Of a stretch of DNA of 64,000 nt, positions 1 to 8,349 are shown piece after piece. Location of the stretch: positions 1,922,001 to 1,986,000 of the forward strand of contig NZ_OY726398.1 in NCBI RefSeq assembly GCF_963378105.1, read 5' to 3'. Source of the stretch: Mycolicibacter sp. MU0102. GTDB taxonomy: Bacteria; Actinomycetota; Actinomycetes; Mycobacteriales; Mycobacteriaceae. The notes under the pieces were generated by a model. It was given only the letters and a program-made list of their open reading frames with translations. It searched no databases and was not told the DNA's origin. Position 1 is the first letter of the stretch, and every line of letters begins with the position of its first letter. Made by a program: the position numbers and the translations under genes.

Positions 1-189
1 CCGCCCGTTGCCTTGCCGCCCGGGTCGGTAGTGCCGCCCGAGACGGTGCTGCCGGTGGGCGGAACGCTTCCGCCGGCGTCGGTCCTGCCTCCGGCGGCGG
101 TGCTGCCGCCCGAGGTCGTCCTGCCTCCGCAACCCCCGCTGCCGCCGGAAGTCCTGGCGACGCCGGCGGTGGGAGGAGTCGCGCGATGA
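1..189 (+). CDS. C-terminus of a proline-rich membrane-associated protein (Rv2164c-like), partial
   Basis: An open frame runs from base 1 and stops at TGA 187-189. It encodes about 62 residues rich in PP pairs alternating with Val, Leu and Ala (for example VLPPEVVLPPQPPLPPEV). The stop overlaps the pbpB start as ATGA, so the two genes are translationally coupled. In mycobacteria the gene directly before pbpB is a proline-rich protein with one membrane segment, downstream of rsmH; position and composition fit that protein. The N-terminal membrane part lies outside the window. A shadow frame is unlikely given the exact 4-nt overlap with a real gene. Confidence 0.8.
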   Translation, partial: PPVALPPGSVVPPETVLPVGGTLPPASVLPPAAVLPPEVVLPPQPPLPPEVLATPAVGGVAR

Positions 190-2201
190 GACGGCCCGCG
201 CGGGGAACCGGCCCGGCACGTCGCGCTGACGGCTCGACCACGGCCGCCTCGCGAACGACCCGCCGATCCGCCACCTCGCCGGCCAAAGCCGGTAAGCCCG
301 CCAAAGCCGCTAAGTCCGCTAAGACGCCGAAAGCGACCACCACAACCGGACATTCGGCGCGTGAGCGTCGTACCCGCCAAGCCACCGAGGTGGGCCTGCG
401 CAGCGCTTCGTTCGTCTTCCGGCACCGCACCGGCAACGCGATCATCTTCCTGGTGCTGGCCTTGTCGGCGGCTCAGCTGTTCTACCTGCAGGTGCCGCGG
501 GCCTCCGGGCTGCGGGCCGAAGCCGCCGGACAACTCAAAGTCACCGACGTCCAGCAGGCGATGCGCGGCGACATCATCGACCGCACCGGAGACAAGCTCG
601 CCTTCACTATCGAAGCCCGGGCGCTGTCCTTCCAGCCGGTCAAGATCGGCAAGCAGCTCGCCGACGCCAAGAAGAAGGATCCGTCGGCCCCCGATCCGCA
701 GCTGCGACTGCAGCAGATCGCCAAGGAGATCTCCACGCGCCTCGGCAACAAGCCGGACTCCGCGGCCCTGCTGAAGAAGCTGCGCAGCAACGAGACCTTC
801 GTCTATCTCGCCCGTGCCGTCGACCCTGCGGTGGCCGAGGTGATCACCGAGAAATGCCCTGAGGTCGGTAGCGAGCGTCAGGATCTGCGCCAGTACCCGG
901 GCGGGTCGCTGGCGGCCAACATCATCGGCGGCATCGACTGGGACGGCCACGGACTGCTGGGCCTGGAAGATTCGATGGACGCCGTGCTGGCCGGCACGGA
1001 CGGGTCGGTCACCTACGACCGAGGCTCGGACGGTGTGGTGATCCCGGGCAGCTACCGCAACCGGCACAAGGCCGTCAACGGGTCGACGATCCAGCTCACC
1101 CTCGACGACGACATCCAGTTCTACGTTCAGCAGCAGGTGCAGCAGGCCAAGAACGTCACTGGCGCACACGATGTCACGGCCGTGGTGCTGGACGCCAAGA
1201 GCGGTGAGGTGCTGGCGATGGCCGGCGACAACACGTTCGATCCTTCCCAGGACGTCGGGCGCCAGGAGGACCGCCAGCTCGGCAACCTGGCGGTGTCGTC
1301 GCCGTTCGAGCCGGGCTCGGTGAACAAGATCATCACCGCCGCGTCGGCCATTGAATACGGCCTCGGCCGCCCCGACGACGTTCTGCAGGTGCCCGGATCG
1401 ATCAACGTCGCCGATGTCACCGTCAGCGACGCCTGGGAACACGGCGTCGCGCCCTACACCATGACCGGAGTCTTCGGAAAGTCTTCCAACGTCGGAACCC
1501 TGATGCTGGCGCAGCGGGTGGGTCCCGAGCGCTGGTTCGACATGGCGGAGAAGTTCGGGCTGGGACAGCGCACCGGGGTGGCACTTCCCGGCGAGAGCGC
1601 CGGACTGCTTCCGCCGGTGGACCAATGGTCCGGCAGCTCGTTCGCCAACCTGCCCATCGGTCAAGGCCTCTCAATGACGCTGCTGCAGATGACCGGGATG
1701 TATCAGGCTATCGCCAACGACGGCGTGCGGATTCCGCCGCGGATCATCAAAGCGACCATCGCCGCCGACGGCAGCCGCGCCGAGGAACCTCGGCCCGAAG
1801 GAGTCCGGGTGGTCTCGGAGCAGACCGCGGCGACCGTGCGCCACATGCTGCGTTCGGTGGTGCAACGTGATCCGACCGGCGTTCAGCAGGGCACCGGATG
1901 GCAGGCCGCCGTCGACGGCTACCAGATCGCCGGGAAGACCGGCACCGCGCAGCAGATCAACCCGGCCTGCGGTTGCTACTACAACGATGTCTACTGGATC
2001 ACCTTCGCCGGGATAGCGCCGGCAGACAATCCGCGCTACGTCATCGGCCTGATGATGAACAACCCTCACCGCGCCGCGGACGGGACGCCGGGAACCTCGG
2101 CTGCGCCACTGTTCCACAACATCGCCGGATGGTTGTTGCAGCGCCACAACGTGCCGCTGTCGCCGGACCCGGGACCGCCGCTGGTCCTGCAGGCGAGTTA
2201 G
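186..2201 (+). CDS. pbpB: Penicillin-binding protein B / FtsI, septal peptidoglycan transpeptidase
   Basis: Class B penicillin-binding protein that crosslinks septal peptidoglycan with FtsW. The 671 residues start with a basic Ala/Lys-rich cytoplasmic tail (about 1-80), then one membrane anchor (about 82-103, IIFLVLALSAAQLFYL), a dimerisation/pedestal domain and a transpeptidase domain. All three catalytic motifs are visible: SVNK with Ser378 and Lys381, SSN at 433-435 and KTG at 584-586. The ATG start overlaps the stop of the upstream Pro-rich gene. Unlike the following mur genes, it is separated from murE by about 520 bases that hold a small extra gene. Length and motifs are normal for mycobacterial PbpB. 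Confidence 0.97.
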   Translation: MRRPARGTGPARRADGSTTAASRTTRRSATSPAKAGKPAKAAKSAKTPKATTTTGHSARERRTRQATEVGLRSASFVFRHRTGNAIIFLVLALSAAQLFYLQVPRASGLRAEAAGQLKVTDVQQAMRGDIIDRTGDKLAFTIEARALSFQPVKIGKQLADAKKKDPSAPDPQLRLQQIAKEISTRLGNKPDSAALLKKLRSNETFVYLARAVDPAVAEVITEKCPEVGSERQDLRQYPGGSLAANIIGGIDWDGHGLLGLEDSMDAVLAGTDGSVTYDRGSDGVVIPGSYRNRHKAVNGSTIQLTLDDDIQFYVQQQVQQAKNVTGAHDVTAVVLDAKSGEVLAMAGDNTFDPSQDVGRQEDRQLGNLAVSSPFEPGSVNKIITAASAIEYGLGRPDDVLQVPGSINVADVTVSDAWEHGVAPYTMTGVFGKSSNVGTLMLAQRVGPERWFDMAEKFGLGQRTGVALPGESAGLLPPVDQWSGSSFANLPIGQGLSMTLLQMTGMYQAIANDGVRIPPRIIKATIAADGSRAEEPRPEGVRVVSEQTAATVRHMLRSVVQRDPTGVQQGTGWQAAVDGYQIAGKTGTAQQINPACGCYYNDVYWITFAGIAPADNPRYVIGLMMNNPHRAADGTPGTSAAPLFHNIAGWLLQRHNVPLSPDPGPPLVLQAS

Positions 2202-2342
2202 ACAGCACGCCGCCACAGCAGTTCCGTCCACTCGCGTCCGTAAAAAAAGACGTGATTCCGCGGTTTTGGCGGTGGTCTTGTGCTTATCGTTCGGACAACG
2301 CGGGGACAAAGGGGGTCCCGCGCCGAAGAGAAGGGGTCAATC

Positions 2343-2591
2343 ATGGCCCGAAAAATCATTGCGATCAGTTACGCAATTCCGGGAGTTCTCGCCGCGGCGG
2401 CCGGCGTTGTCGCGGTGGGGATGCTCGGCACACCCATCGCAAGTGACCACCAGGCCAGCGGCTGTTTTATGACCAAGGACGGAAACTGCGAGGACGTGCC
2501 GGACCCGACCCAGTACGGGTGTGCGCCGGGGGACTTCCAGTGCATGTTCGACAAGAAGCTCAAGCAGCCGCCGCCACCTTCTGACGGCTGA
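2343..2591 (+). CDS. Small exported or membrane-anchored Cys-containing protein, unknown function
   Basis: An 82-residue protein starts at ATG 2343 behind an AAGGGG ribosome site (2331-2336). Residues 1-32 are a signal peptide or anchor (MARKIIAISY then a long Ala/Val/Gly stretch). The mature part is short and polar, has four cysteines (CFMTKDGNC, then YGCAPGDFQC) that could form two disulfides, and ends in a Lys/Pro-rich tail. I do not recognise a family. It sits between pbpB and murE, where M. tuberculosis has other accessory genes. A longer in-frame start at 2280 lacks a ribosome site. Coding is supported by the signal-like N-terminus and the Shine-Dalgarno sequence. Confidence 0.6.
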   Translation: MARKIIAISYAIPGVLAAAAGVVAVGMLGTPIASDHQASGCFMTKDGNCEDVPDPTQYGCAPGDFQCMFDKKLKQPPPPSDG

Positions 2592-2680
2592 ACCCCGGCC
2601 TCGCCACCGGCGAACCTCGCCGCCGTCGTGACCCGCCGTCGGCCCAAGCCGGATCGCCTGCGCTGTGGACAGCGCCCGCC

Positions 2681-2690
2681 TAGGTAGTCT
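2681..2690 (+). promoter_or_regulatory. Candidate -10 region for the murE operon
   Basis: TAGGTA (2681-2686) and the overlapping TAGTCT (2685-2690) both fit the mycobacterial TANNNT -10 pattern. They lie about 35-45 nt before murE in the short gap after the small exported gene. No clear -35 box is visible. A separate promoter here would uncouple murE-ftsQ from pbpB. Confidence 0.35.
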
Positions 2691-2722
2691 CAGGGCCGAT
2701 CCGGACGACCCGGCCGCAGCGG

Positions 2723-4288
2723 ATGGAGGTGATGGCGGTGCCTGCTGCTCTGCGCCCCGACGTCGGTGCAGGCACGTCGCTGCGGGTGCTCGCGGCCCAG
2801 ATCGGGGCGGTCGCGGTTGCCGGCGAGGCGCTTCCGGATCTGCCGATCACCGGGTTGACCCTGCGCGCCCAGGATGTCCGACCCGGTGACCTGTTCGCGG
2901 CGCTGCCCGGCGCGAACACCCACGGCGCACGCTTTGCGGCCGACGCGGTCGCCCGTGGTGCGGTCGCGGTGCTCTCCGACGGGGCCGGGGCCGCCGAGAT
3001 CGCCGACGGCGCAGCGCTACCCGGCATACCTGTGCTGGTTCATCCGGAACCCCGCGCCGTGTTGGGCGAACTCGCGGCGCAGGTCTACGGGCACCCGTGC
3101 GACCGGGTCACCGTCATCGGTATCACCGGGACGTCGGGCAAGACCACCACCACCTATCTGGTCGAGGCCGGGCTGCGGGCCGCCAGCCGCACCGCCGGGC
3201 TGATCGGCACGGTCGGCGTGCGCATCGACGGCGTCGACCTGCCCAGCGCGTTGACCACCCCCGAGGCGCCCGCGCTGCAGGCGCTGCTGGCGGCGATGGC
3301 GCAGCGCGGGGTGGACACCGTGGTCATGGAGGTGTCCAGCCACGCCCTCACGTTGGGCCGGGTCGATGGCACCCGGTTCGCGGTGGGCGCCTTCACCAAC
3401 CTGTCCCGCGATCATCTCGACTTCCACCCGACCATGGCCGACTACTTCGAGGCCAAGGCCCGACTGTTCGATCCGGCGTCGCCGCTGCACGCGGCCCGCT
3501 CGGTGGTCTGTATTGACGACGACGCCGGCGCGGCGATGGCGGCGCGGGCGAGCGCGCCGGTCACCGTCAGCGCGACGGGCCGCCCCGCGGACTGGGGCAT
3601 CGAGAAGACCAGCGCCGGTGTGGGGCCCGGTGGTCAACAGTTCACCGCCGTCGACCCCGCCGGTGTGCACCACCCCATCGGTATCGGGTTGCCGGGCGAC
3701 TACAACGTGTCCAATTGCCTTGTGGCGCTGGCCATTCTTGACGCGGTCGGAGTGTCGCCGGAGCAAGCGGCCCCCGGCCTGCGAGAGGCGCGGGTGCCGG
3801 GACGGATGGAGTCGGTCGATCGTGGTCAGGGCTTCCTGGCACTGGTCGACTACGCGCACAAGCCCGGGGCGCTGGAGGCGGTGCTGGCGACCCTGCGCCA
3901 GGAGCTGCGCGACACCAGCGGGCGCCTGGCGGTGGTGTTCGGCGCCGGCGGCGACCGCGATCACGGCAAGCGTGAACCGATGGGCCGGATCGCCGCCCAG
4001 GCCGCCGACCTGGTCGTGGTCACCGACGACAACCCGCGAGGAGAAGACCCCGCCGACATCCGGCGCGCCGTGTTGGCCGGTGCCGCCGCGGGAAGTGCCC
4101 GGGTGGTCGAGATCGGTGATCGGCGGGCCGCGATCGAGCACGCGGTGGCCTGGGCTCAGCCCGGCGACGTGGTGCTGATCGCGGGCAAGGGTCACGAGAC
4201 CGGGCAGACCGCCGCCGGGCACACCCAGCCGTTCGATGACCGGGTGGAGCTGGCCCAGGCGCTGGAAGCGCGCGAGGAGCACCGATGA
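2723..4288 (+). CDS. murE: UDP-MurNAc-L-Ala-D-Glu:meso-diaminopimelate ligase MurE
   Basis: Cytoplasmic ATP-dependent ligase that adds meso-diaminopimelate to the peptidoglycan stem peptide. The 521 residues show an N-terminal UDP-binding domain, the central ATPase domain with P-loop GTSGKTTTT (Lys about 140) and a C-terminal domain with the DNPR motif that recognises diaminopimelate (TDDNPRGEDP). The start is uncertain. ATG 2723 and ATG 2732 lie in or just after the only Shine-Dalgarno match (GGAGG 2725-2729), whereas GTG 2738 has ideal spacing to it, so the native protein may begin five residues later. The stop overlaps the murF start as ATGA. Confidence 0.96.
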   Translation: MEVMAVPAALRPDVGAGTSLRVLAAQIGAVAVAGEALPDLPITGLTLRAQDVRPGDLFAALPGANTHGARFAADAVARGAVAVLSDGAGAAEIADGAALPGIPVLVHPEPRAVLGELAAQVYGHPCDRVTVIGITGTSGKTTTTYLVEAGLRAASRTAGLIGTVGVRIDGVDLPSALTTPEAPALQALLAAMAQRGVDTVVMEVSSHALTLGRVDGTRFAVGAFTNLSRDHLDFHPTMADYFEAKARLFDPASPLHAARSVVCIDDDAGAAMAARASAPVTVSATGRPADWGIEKTSAGVGPGGQQFTAVDPAGVHHPIGIGLPGDYNVSNCLVALAILDAVGVSPEQAAPGLREARVPGRMESVDRGQGFLALVDYAHKPGALEAVLATLRQELRDTSGRLAVVFGAGGDRDHGKREPMGRIAAQAADLVVVTDDNPRGEDPADIRRAVLAGAAAGSARVVEIGDRRAAIEHAVAWAQPGDVVLIAGKGHETGQTAAGHTQPFDDRVELAQALEAREEHR

Positions 4289-5790
4289 TCGCGCTGACCG
4301 TCGCGCAGATCGCCGAGATCGTCGGCGGCCGGCTGGCCGACATCACCCCGGAGCAGGCCGAGCGCACCGTCGTCACCGGCACCGTGGAATTCGATTCCCG
4401 CCGGATCACCCCGGGCGCACTGTTTCTGGCGCTGCCCGGCGCGCGGGCCGACGGCCACGACCACGCCGCCTCGGCGGTCGATGCCGGCGCGGTGGCGGTG
4501 CTGGCGGCCCGCCCCGTCGGGGTCCCGGCAATCGTTGTCGAGCCGATCGCATCCGAGAGTCGATCCGGCGCGCTCGAGCACGACGACGAGGCCGGTTCCG
4601 GTGCCGCGGTGCTGGCCGCACTGGCCAACCTGGCCGCCGCGGTGGCCACCACCCTGGTTGCCAAGGGACTGACGATCGTCGGCGTGACCGGGTCGTCGGG
4701 CAAGACCTCCACCAAGGACCTGATCGCCGCGGTGCTGGCGCCGCTGGGGGAGGTGATCGCCCCGCCGGGGTCGTTCAACAACGAGCTGGGCCACCCGTGG
4801 ACGGTGCTGCGGGCCGACGAGAACACCGACTATCTGGTCCTCGAGCTGTCTGCCCGGCATCGCGGCAATATCGCCGCGCTGGCGGCGATCGCCCCACCGC
4901 GGATCGCGGTGGTCCTCAACGTCGGGACCGCCCACCTGGGCGAGTTCGGCTCCCGCGAGGCGATCGCCGCGACCAAAGCCGAGCTGGCCCAAGCCGTTCC
5001 GGAATCCGGCGTGGTGATCCTCAATGTCGATGACTCGGCGGTGGCCGCGATGGCCGACAAGACCGTCGCGCGCGTGGTGCGGGTCAGCCGCTCCACTGGC
5101 GCCGACGTGTGGGCCGGGCCGGTGGTGCTCGACGAACTGGCCCGCCCGCGGTTCACCCTGCATTCCAATGGTGAGGCCGGCGAAGTGACTGTGTCGCTGG
5201 GAGTCTCGGGCGATCACCAGGTGGGCAACGCACTATGCGCCGCTGCTGTGGCTTTGGAATGCGGTGCCACGCCGCAACAGGTGGCCGACGCGCTGGCCGG
5301 TGCCGGACCGGCCTCGGGGCACCGGATGCAGGTCAGCACCCGCGCCGACGGTGTGACCGTGATCGACGACTCCTACAACGCCAACCCCGACTCCATGCGG
5401 GCGGCGCTGCAGGCGCTGGCCTGGATCGCCCGCGGTGAGAATCCGGGGTCCAAGCGCCACAGCTGGGCGGTGCTCGGGGAGATGGCCGAGCTCGGCGAGG
5501 ACGCGATATCTGAGCATGACCGCATCGGACGGCTCGCGGTGCGCTTAGATGTGTCTCGTCTCATTGTCGTCGGAGTAGGGAGATCGATGGGCGCGATGCT
5601 GCACGGCGCAGTGATGGAGGGATCCTGGGGCGCCGAAGCCACCGCAGTTCCCGACGTCGATGCCGCCCTGGCCCTGTTGCGCGCCGAACTGCAGGCGGGG
5701 GACGTGGTACTGGTCAAGGCCTCGAACTCCGCGGGTCTGACCGCGTTGGCTGAGGCGCTGACCAGCGAAGACCCAGGAGATCGCCGATGA
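4285..5790 (+). CDS. murF: UDP-MurNAc-tripeptide:D-Ala-D-Ala ligase MurF
   Basis: Adds the D-Ala-D-Ala dipeptide to the UDP-MurNAc tripeptide, completing the soluble precursor. The 501-residue protein has the Mur ligase fold: N-terminal substrate domain, P-loop GVTGSSGKTST (Lys140), the Asn-rich ligand segment SYNANPDS and a Rossmann-like C-terminal domain. It starts at ATG 4285 inside the murE stop and ends in an ATGA overlap with mraY, so it is coupled on both sides. Residues about 95-110 hold a short acidic insertion (SRSGALEHDDEAGSG) before the ATPase domain, which I take as lineage-specific. Confidence 0.96.
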   Translation: MIALTVAQIAEIVGGRLADITPEQAERTVVTGTVEFDSRRITPGALFLALPGARADGHDHAASAVDAGAVAVLAARPVGVPAIVVEPIASESRSGALEHDDEAGSGAAVLAALANLAAAVATTLVAKGLTIVGVTGSSGKTSTKDLIAAVLAPLGEVIAPPGSFNNELGHPWTVLRADENTDYLVLELSARHRGNIAALAAIAPPRIAVVLNVGTAHLGEFGSREAIAATKAELAQAVPESGVVILNVDDSAVAAMADKTVARVVRVSRSTGADVWAGPVVLDELARPRFTLHSNGEAGEVTVSLGVSGDHQVGNALCAAAVALECGATPQQVADALAGAGPASGHRMQVSTRADGVTVIDDSYNANPDSMRAALQALAWIARGENPGSKRHSWAVLGEMAELGEDAISEHDRIGRLAVRLDVSRLIVVGVGRSMGAMLHGAVMEGSWGAEATAVPDVDAALALLRAELQAGDVVLVKASNSAGLTALAEALTSEDPGDRR

Positions 5791-6866
5791 TAATGATCCT
5801 CATCGCGGCCGGAGTCGCGCTGCTGGTCGCGATCCTGCTGACCCCGGTGCTGATCCGGGTGTTCACCAAGCAGGGATTCGGGCAGGAGATCCGCGAGGAC
5901 GGCCCGGCCAGCCACCAGAGCAAACGCGGCACCCCGTCGATGGGCGGGGTGGCCATCGTGGCCGGGATCTGGGCGGGCTACCTGGCCGCGGAACTGGCCG
6001 GGCTGGTCTTCTACGGCACCGGGCCGACGGCGTCGGGCCTGCTGGTCCTGGGCCTGGCCACCGCGCTGGGCGGCGTCGGCTTCCTCGACGACCTGATTAA
6101 GATCCGGCGCTCGCGCAACCTCGGCCTGAACAAGACCGCCAAGACCGTCGGGCAGGTCACCGCGGCAACCCTGTTCGGTCTGCTGGTGCTGTGCTTCCGC
6201 AACGGCTCCGGTCTGACCCCGGGCAGCCTGCAACTGTCCTATGTGCGCGACATCGCCACCGTCACGCTGCCCGCGGCGGTCTTCGTGCTGTTCGTGATCC
6301 TGATCGTCAGCGCCTGGTCGAACGCGGTCAATTTCACCGACGGTCTCGACGGTCTGGCCGCCGGATCCATGGCGATGGTCAGCGCCGCCTACGTGCTGAT
6401 CACCGTGATGCAGCACCGCAACGCCTGCGCGATCGCGCCCGGACTGGGCTGCTACAACGTGCGCGACCCGCTGGACCTGGCGCTGATCGCCGCCGCGACC
6501 GCGGGCGCGTGCATCGGGTTCCTGTGGTGGAATGCCGCGCCGGCGAAGATCTTCATGGGCGACACCGGCTCGCTGGCGCTGGGCGGCGTGATCGCCGGCA
6601 TGTCGATCACCACCCGCACCGAGATCCTCGCGGTGGTGCTCGGCGGGCTGTTCGTCGCCGAGATCACCTCGGTGGTCGTCCAGATCGTGGCGTTCCGCAG
6701 CACCGGCCGCCGAGTGTTCCGGATGGCCCCGTTCCATCACCACTTCGAGTTGGCCGGCTGGGCTGAGACCACCGTGATCATCCGCTTCTGGCTGCTCACC
6801 GCCATCGCCTGCGGATTGGGCGTCTCCATGTTCTACGGCGAGTGGTTCACCGCCGTAGGCGGCTGA
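5787..6866 (+). CDS. mraY: Phospho-MurNAc-pentapeptide translocase MraY
   Basis: Integral membrane enzyme that moves phospho-MurNAc-pentapeptide from UDP onto undecaprenyl phosphate, giving lipid I. The 359 residues contain about ten hydrophobic segments and the family signatures: the loop after the first helix with GPASHQSKRGTPSMGG, the Asp pair FLDDLIK, the NFTDGLDGLA motif and the FHHHFE cytoplasmic loop. It begins at ATG 5787 overlapping murF and is followed one base after its stop by murD. Size is typical. Undecaprenyl phosphate supply links it to uppP at 26 kb. Confidence 0.97.
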   Translation: MIMILIAAGVALLVAILLTPVLIRVFTKQGFGQEIREDGPASHQSKRGTPSMGGVAIVAGIWAGYLAAELAGLVFYGTGPTASGLLVLGLATALGGVGFLDDLIKIRRSRNLGLNKTAKTVGQVTAATLFGLLVLCFRNGSGLTPGSLQLSYVRDIATVTLPAAVFVLFVILIVSAWSNAVNFTDGLDGLAAGSMAMVSAAYVLITVMQHRNACAIAPGLGCYNVRDPLDLALIAAATAGACIGFLWWNAAPAKIFMGDTGSLALGGVIAGMSITTRTEILAVVLGGLFVAEITSVVVQIVAFRSTGRRVFRMAPFHHHFELAGWAETTVIIRFWLLTAIACGLGVSMFYGEWFTAVGG

Positions 6867-6867
6867 G

Positions 6868-8349
6868 ATGACGCCCGAACCGGGGCTGGGCGTGCTGTCC
6901 GCCGGCGCGCGGGTGCTCGTCGCCGGGGCCGGCATCACCGGCCGTGCCATCGTGAACGCGTTGGCGCCGTTCGGGCTGGCCGTGACGCTGTGCGACGACA
7001 ATGTGGCCGCGCTGGCCGCCTATTCCGAGGTCACCACCTGCAGCCCGGCGGAGGCCGCCGCGCAGATCAGCGGCTACGCGCTGGTGGTCACCAGCCCCGG
7101 ATTCGGCCCGGACACACCGGTATTGGCCGCCGCCGCTGCGGCCGGAGTGCCGATCTGGGGTGACGTGGAGCTGGCCTGGCGGCTCGACGCCGCGGGCCAC
7201 TACGGGCCGCCGCGGCGCTGGCTGGTGGTGACCGGCACCAACGGCAAGACCACCACCACCTCGATGCTGCACGCCATGCTGGTGGCTGCCGGCCGCAGCG
7301 CCCAGTTGTGCGGCAACATCGGCAGCCCGGTACTCGATGTCCTGGGGGAACCGGGCGAACTGCTGGCCGTCGAGCTGTCCAGCTTCCAGCTGCACTGGGC
7401 CCCGTCGCTGCGCCCCGAGGCCGGTGCGGTGCTCAACATCGCCGAGGACCACCTGGACTGGCACGGCAGCATGGCCGCCTACACCGCCGACAAGGCCCGC
7501 GCGCTGGCCGGCCGGGTGGCGGTGCTCGGGATGGACGACGCCGCTGCCGCGGCGCTGCGCGACACCGCGCCCGCCCCGGTCAAGGTGGGTTTCCGGCTCG
7601 GCGAACCGGGTCCCGGTGAGCTCGGCGTGATCGACGGCATGCTGGTGGACCGGGCCTTTGTGGCAGAAGGGGGCGACGAGGTCGCGCTGGCCCCGGCGGC
7701 GTCGATATCGGTGCCCGGCCCGGTCGGGATTCTGGACGCACTGGCGGCCGCCGCGCTGGCCCGAAGCGTCGACGTGCCCCCGCAGGCGATCGCCGAGGCG
7801 CTGGCCTCGTTCCAGGTCGGGCGGCATCGCGCCGAATTGATCGTGGTCGACGGCGGGATCAGCTACGTCGACGACTCCAAGGCCACCAATCCGCACGCGG
7901 CCGAAGCGTCGGTGTTGGCCCACCCGCGGGTGATCTGGGTGGCCGGCGGACTGCTCAAGGGCGCCTCGATCGAGCCGACGGTCGCCAGAATCGCTGCTCA
8001 CCTGGCCGGGGCCGTGCTGATCGGCCGAGATCGCGGAGAGGTTGCCAAGGCGTTATCACGACACGCACCGGATGTCCCCGTCGTCCACGTTGTGACGGGC
8101 GAGGATATTGATATGGGTGATACTGCTGTGTCTCCAGTTACTCATGTGAAGCGAGTAGCTGATGGGTCCGATGAGACGCTGGGGTCACGGGTGATGACAG
8201 CGGTGGTGGCCGCCGCCCGCGACCTGGCCCGGCCCGGTGACACGGTGCTGCTGGCTCCGGCGGGCGCATCCTTCGACCAGTTCGCCGGCTACGGCGCCCG
8301 GGGCGACGCGTTCGCCGCCGCCGCACGGTCCGCGGCGGGATCGGTGTGA
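6868..8349 (+). CDS. murD: UDP-MurNAc-L-Ala:D-Glu ligase MurD
   Basis: Adds D-glutamate to UDP-MurNAc-L-Ala in the cytoplasm. The 493-residue protein has an N-terminal Rossmann-type domain (VLVAGAGITGRAI), P-loop GTNGKTTTTSM (Lys127), and the C-terminal ligase domain with the DDSKATNPHA motif. ATG 6868 lies one base after the mraY stop. The C-terminal region contains a stretch with TGEDIDMGDTAVSPVTHV (around 8099-8160) whose DNA is visibly AT-richer than its surroundings; it looks like a surface-loop insertion of uncertain origin. The stop overlaps the ftsW GTG start. Confidence 0.96.
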   Translation: MTPEPGLGVLSAGARVLVAGAGITGRAIVNALAPFGLAVTLCDDNVAALAAYSEVTTCSPAEAAAQISGYALVVTSPGFGPDTPVLAAAAAAGVPIWGDVELAWRLDAAGHYGPPRRWLVVTGTNGKTTTTSMLHAMLVAAGRSAQLCGNIGSPVLDVLGEPGELLAVELSSFQLHWAPSLRPEAGAVLNIAEDHLDWHGSMAAYTADKARALAGRVAVLGMDDAAAAALRDTAPAPVKVGFRLGEPGPGELGVIDGMLVDRAFVAEGGDEVALAPAASISVPGPVGILDALAAAALARSVDVPPQAIAEALASFQVGRHRAELIVVDGGISYVDDSKATNPHAAEASVLAHPRVIWVAGGLLKGASIEPTVARIAAHLAGAVLIGRDRGEVAKALSRHAPDVPVVHVVTGEDIDMGDTAVSPVTHVKRVADGSDETLGSRVMTAVVAAARDLARPGDTVLLAPAGASFDQFAGYGARGDAFAAAARSAAGSV

